Shown: one piece after another, positions 4,847 to 6,160 of the stretch
How the letters are laid out: each line of letters opens with the position of its first letter
How positions within the stretch are numbered: position 1 is the stretch's first letter
Source: a bacterium
GTDB lineage: Bacteria; Patescibacteriota; Gracilibacteria; JAUYGZ01; DAOVYC01
Assembly (NCBI GenBank): GCA_030635805.1
Contig: DAOVYC010000041.1
Coordinates: forward strand, 1-6,160
Direction: 5' to 3'
DNA length: 6,160 nt
Notes under the pieces: generated by a model
Told to the model about the DNA's origin: nothing
Database searches by the model: none
The model's input: only the letters and a program-made list of their open reading frames with translations
Made by a program: the position numbers and the translations under genes

Positions 4847-4916
4847 ATTCAAACGCTCGCTACGCTCACTATATTATTGTTTGACCCCAATAGCGAACGT
4901 AAGTAAGTGTTTGAAT
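4847..4916. repeat. Imperfect 70-bp inverted repeat between fusA and the antiporter gene
   Basis: The ends ATTCAAAC (4847-4854) and GTTTGAAT (4909-4916) are perfect 8-bp inverted repeats. Next to them, ACGCTCGCTA (4853-4862) pairs with TAGCGAACGT (4891-4900) with a single mismatch, and a small inner ATTG/CAAT stem lies at the centre. The 3' side carries an extra AAGTAAGT. The words GAGCGTAGCGA/TCGCTACGCTC recur at 1214-1224. It could act as a fusA terminator-like structure or be a small non-autonomous palindromic element; no target-site duplication is evident. Confidence 0.5.
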
Positions 4917-4944
4917 CTTGTAATCTTATAATCTTGTAATCTTT
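4913..4944. repeat. 8-bp tandem words next to the fusA stop
   Basis: Four consecutive 8-mers, GAATCTTG, TAATCTTA, TAATCTTG and TAATCTTT, fill the space up to the fusA stop at 4947. The array begins within the TTTGAATCTTGTAAT word (4910-4924) shared exactly with 1911-1925. Confidence 0.7.
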
Positions 4945-4946
4945 AA

Positions 4947-6160
4947 TTACCCACCGTCTTTGACCCCTCTCGCCTCCTTCACTTTCTCCGCCACACTCGA
5001 CGGTACTTTTTCATAGCGGGCAAATTCCATAGAATAATTGCCACGTCCTTGAGTCATAGATCGTAAACTTGTCGAATATCCAAACATTTCGGAAAGGGGG
5101 ACAAGCGCCAACACGGTTTTTGCCGTTCCACGTTCTTCCATCTCTTGGATCTGGGCTCGACGTGAATTTAAATTACCAACCACATCACCAATATAATCTT
5201 CAGGACACACCACTTCCACCTTCATCAGTGGTTCCAAAAGCACAGGCTTGGCCATTTTCGCCCCCGCCTGAAAGGCGATGGAACCGGCCATCTTAAACGC
5301 CATTTCACTTGAATCCACATCATGATAAGAACCATCATAAAGCTTAACCTTAATATCCGTCATCGGATAACCGGCTACCACACCACGGGTCATTGCTTCC
5401 CGGACACCTTTATCAACCGGGGTAATAAATTCCCTTGGAATTTTTCCTCCCACTACCGCGCTTTCAAATTCATATCCCTTGCCCGGTTCATTTGGTGAGA
5501 GGGTCATAAGAACGTGTCCATATTGACCACGACCACCGGTTTGTTTGACATACTTTTCCTCACAATTAACTTCCGTCAGAATTGTCTCCCGATAAGCCAC
5601 CTGAGGAGCGCCAATATTCGCTTCCACCTTAAACTCACGCTTCATTCTATCCACCAATACCTCCAAATGAAGTTCACCCATGCCGGAAATGATAGTTTGG
5701 ATAGTTTCCTCGTCAGTTCTTACCTGAAAAGTTGGGTCCTCTTCCGCAAGTTTGCTTAAGGCTATACCCATTTTCTCTTGATCCGCTTTAGTTTTTGGTT
5801 CAATAGCCACACTGATTACCGGATCAGGGAAAGTGATTTGTTCCAAAACAATCTTTCCACTCTCGTCACAAAGCGTGTCGCCCGTTCTGGTATTCTTCAG
5901 TCCCACCACCGCTCCGATGTGTCCGGTTGGGATTTCCTGAATCTCTTTTCTATCGTTCGCGTGCATTTGAAGCAGACGACCAATACGCTCCTTTTCTCCG
6001 GAAGTTGTGTTGTACACGTAAGAACCACTTTTTAATACTCCGGAGTAAACTCTCACAAAGGTCAAACGTCCCACATAAGGATCAGTCATTATCTTAAATG
6101 CCAATGAGGATAGAGGTTCACTATCATCAGGCTTTCTTTGAATTTCTTTTTCCTCATCCT
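4947..6160 (-). CDS. fusA: Elongation factor G, C-terminal part (cut by the window edge)
   Basis: EF-G is the GTPase that drives ribosomal translocation and, with RRF, ribosome recycling. About 404 codons are present, so roughly 290-300 N-terminal residues (the G domain) lie beyond 6160. The frame continues to the edge: upstream of [14 protein letters not shown] comes [10 protein letters not shown], the usual link into domain II, so the TTG at 6104 is an internal Leu codon and not a start. Domain II has [17 protein letters not shown], domain [32 protein letters not shown], domain [14 protein letters not shown] and the tip region [16 protein letters not shown], and domain [23 protein letters not shown] and [16 protein letters not shown]. 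All look intact, and TAA ends the gene. fusA normally follows rpsG, but here it lies about 4 kb upstream of rpsL on the same strand. Confidence 0.97.
   Translation of the reverse strand, partial: DEEKEIQRKPDDSEPLSSLAFKIMTDPYVGRLTFVRVYSGVLKSGSYVYNTTSGEKERIGRLLQMHANDRKEIQEIPTGHIGAVVGLKNTRTGDTLCDESGKIVLEQITFPDPVISVAIEPKTKADQEKMGIALSKLAEEDPTFQVRTDEETIQTIISGMGELHLEVLVDRMKREFKVEANIGAPQVAYRETILTEVNCEEKYVKQTGGRGQYGHVLMTLSPNEPGKGYEFESAVVGGKIPREFITPVDKGVREAMTRGVVAGYPMTDIKVKLYDGSYHDVDSSEMAFKMAGSIAFQAGAKMAKPVLLEPLMKVEVVCPEDYIGDVVGNLNSRRAQIQEMEERGTAKTVLALVPLSEMFGYSTSLRSMTQGRGNYSMEFARYEKVPSSVAEKVKEARGVKDGG

Noticed and set aside
6102..6104. TTG as a fusA start codon giving a 385-residue protein
   Set aside because: The frame stays open upstream with conserved EF-G sequence ([10 protein letters not shown] before LAFKI), so this is an internal leucine and the gene continues past the window.

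Overview
The window looks like part of a small-genome bacterium of the Candidate Phyla Radiation (Patescibacteria, perhaps Parcubacteria-like), recovered from metagenomic sequence. This is an inference from several traits: a HrcA repressor about 100 residues shorter than usual, few recognisable Shine-Dalgarno sites, gene gaps filled with AT-rich word repeats and short palindromic repeats, and scattered housekeeping genes. All intact genes end in TAA or TAG under the standard code. No rRNA, tRNA, CRISPR array, transposase or phage gene was seen.

Layout. Positions 1-940 hold rpsG (S7) and rpsL (S12) on the minus strand, in the usual str-operon order rpsL then rpsG. S7 loses its C-terminal helix at about position 108 and is followed by a GC-rich stretch that does not encode the missing end. 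Positions 941-1265 are a gene-free rpsL leader/promoter region. A stand-alone purN (minus) follows, and its 3' end runs into a 9-bp tandem repeat carrying serial stop codons. From a divergent region at 1839-2007, a plus-strand cluster runs from a small cysteine-pair (zinc-ribbon-like) protein of unknown function to hrcA, which starts directly after its stop codon, and then to grpE. After grpE comes a repeat-rich spacer (3688-3851) with a diverged second copy of the last grpE codons and several palindromic repeat units. A convergent minus-strand calcium/cation antiporter follows (3852-4814). After a spacer with a long inverted repeat and 8-bp tandem words, fusA (EF-G, minus) occupies 4947 to the window edge without its GTPase domain.

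How the genes relate. S12, S7 and EF-G are core translation components normally encoded together as rpsL-rpsG-fusA; here fusA lies about 4 kb on the other side of rpsL. HrcA and GrpE are the regulator and nucleotide-exchange factor of the DnaK chaperone system, and the small cysteine-pair protein is probably co-transcribed with them. PurN and the antiporter have no obvious functional link to their neighbours.

No clearly new defence or mobile system is visible. The items most worth a second look are the S7 truncation/junction, the synonymous duplicate of the grpE tail, the small protein coupled to hrcA, and the tandem stop-codon repeat at the end of purN.
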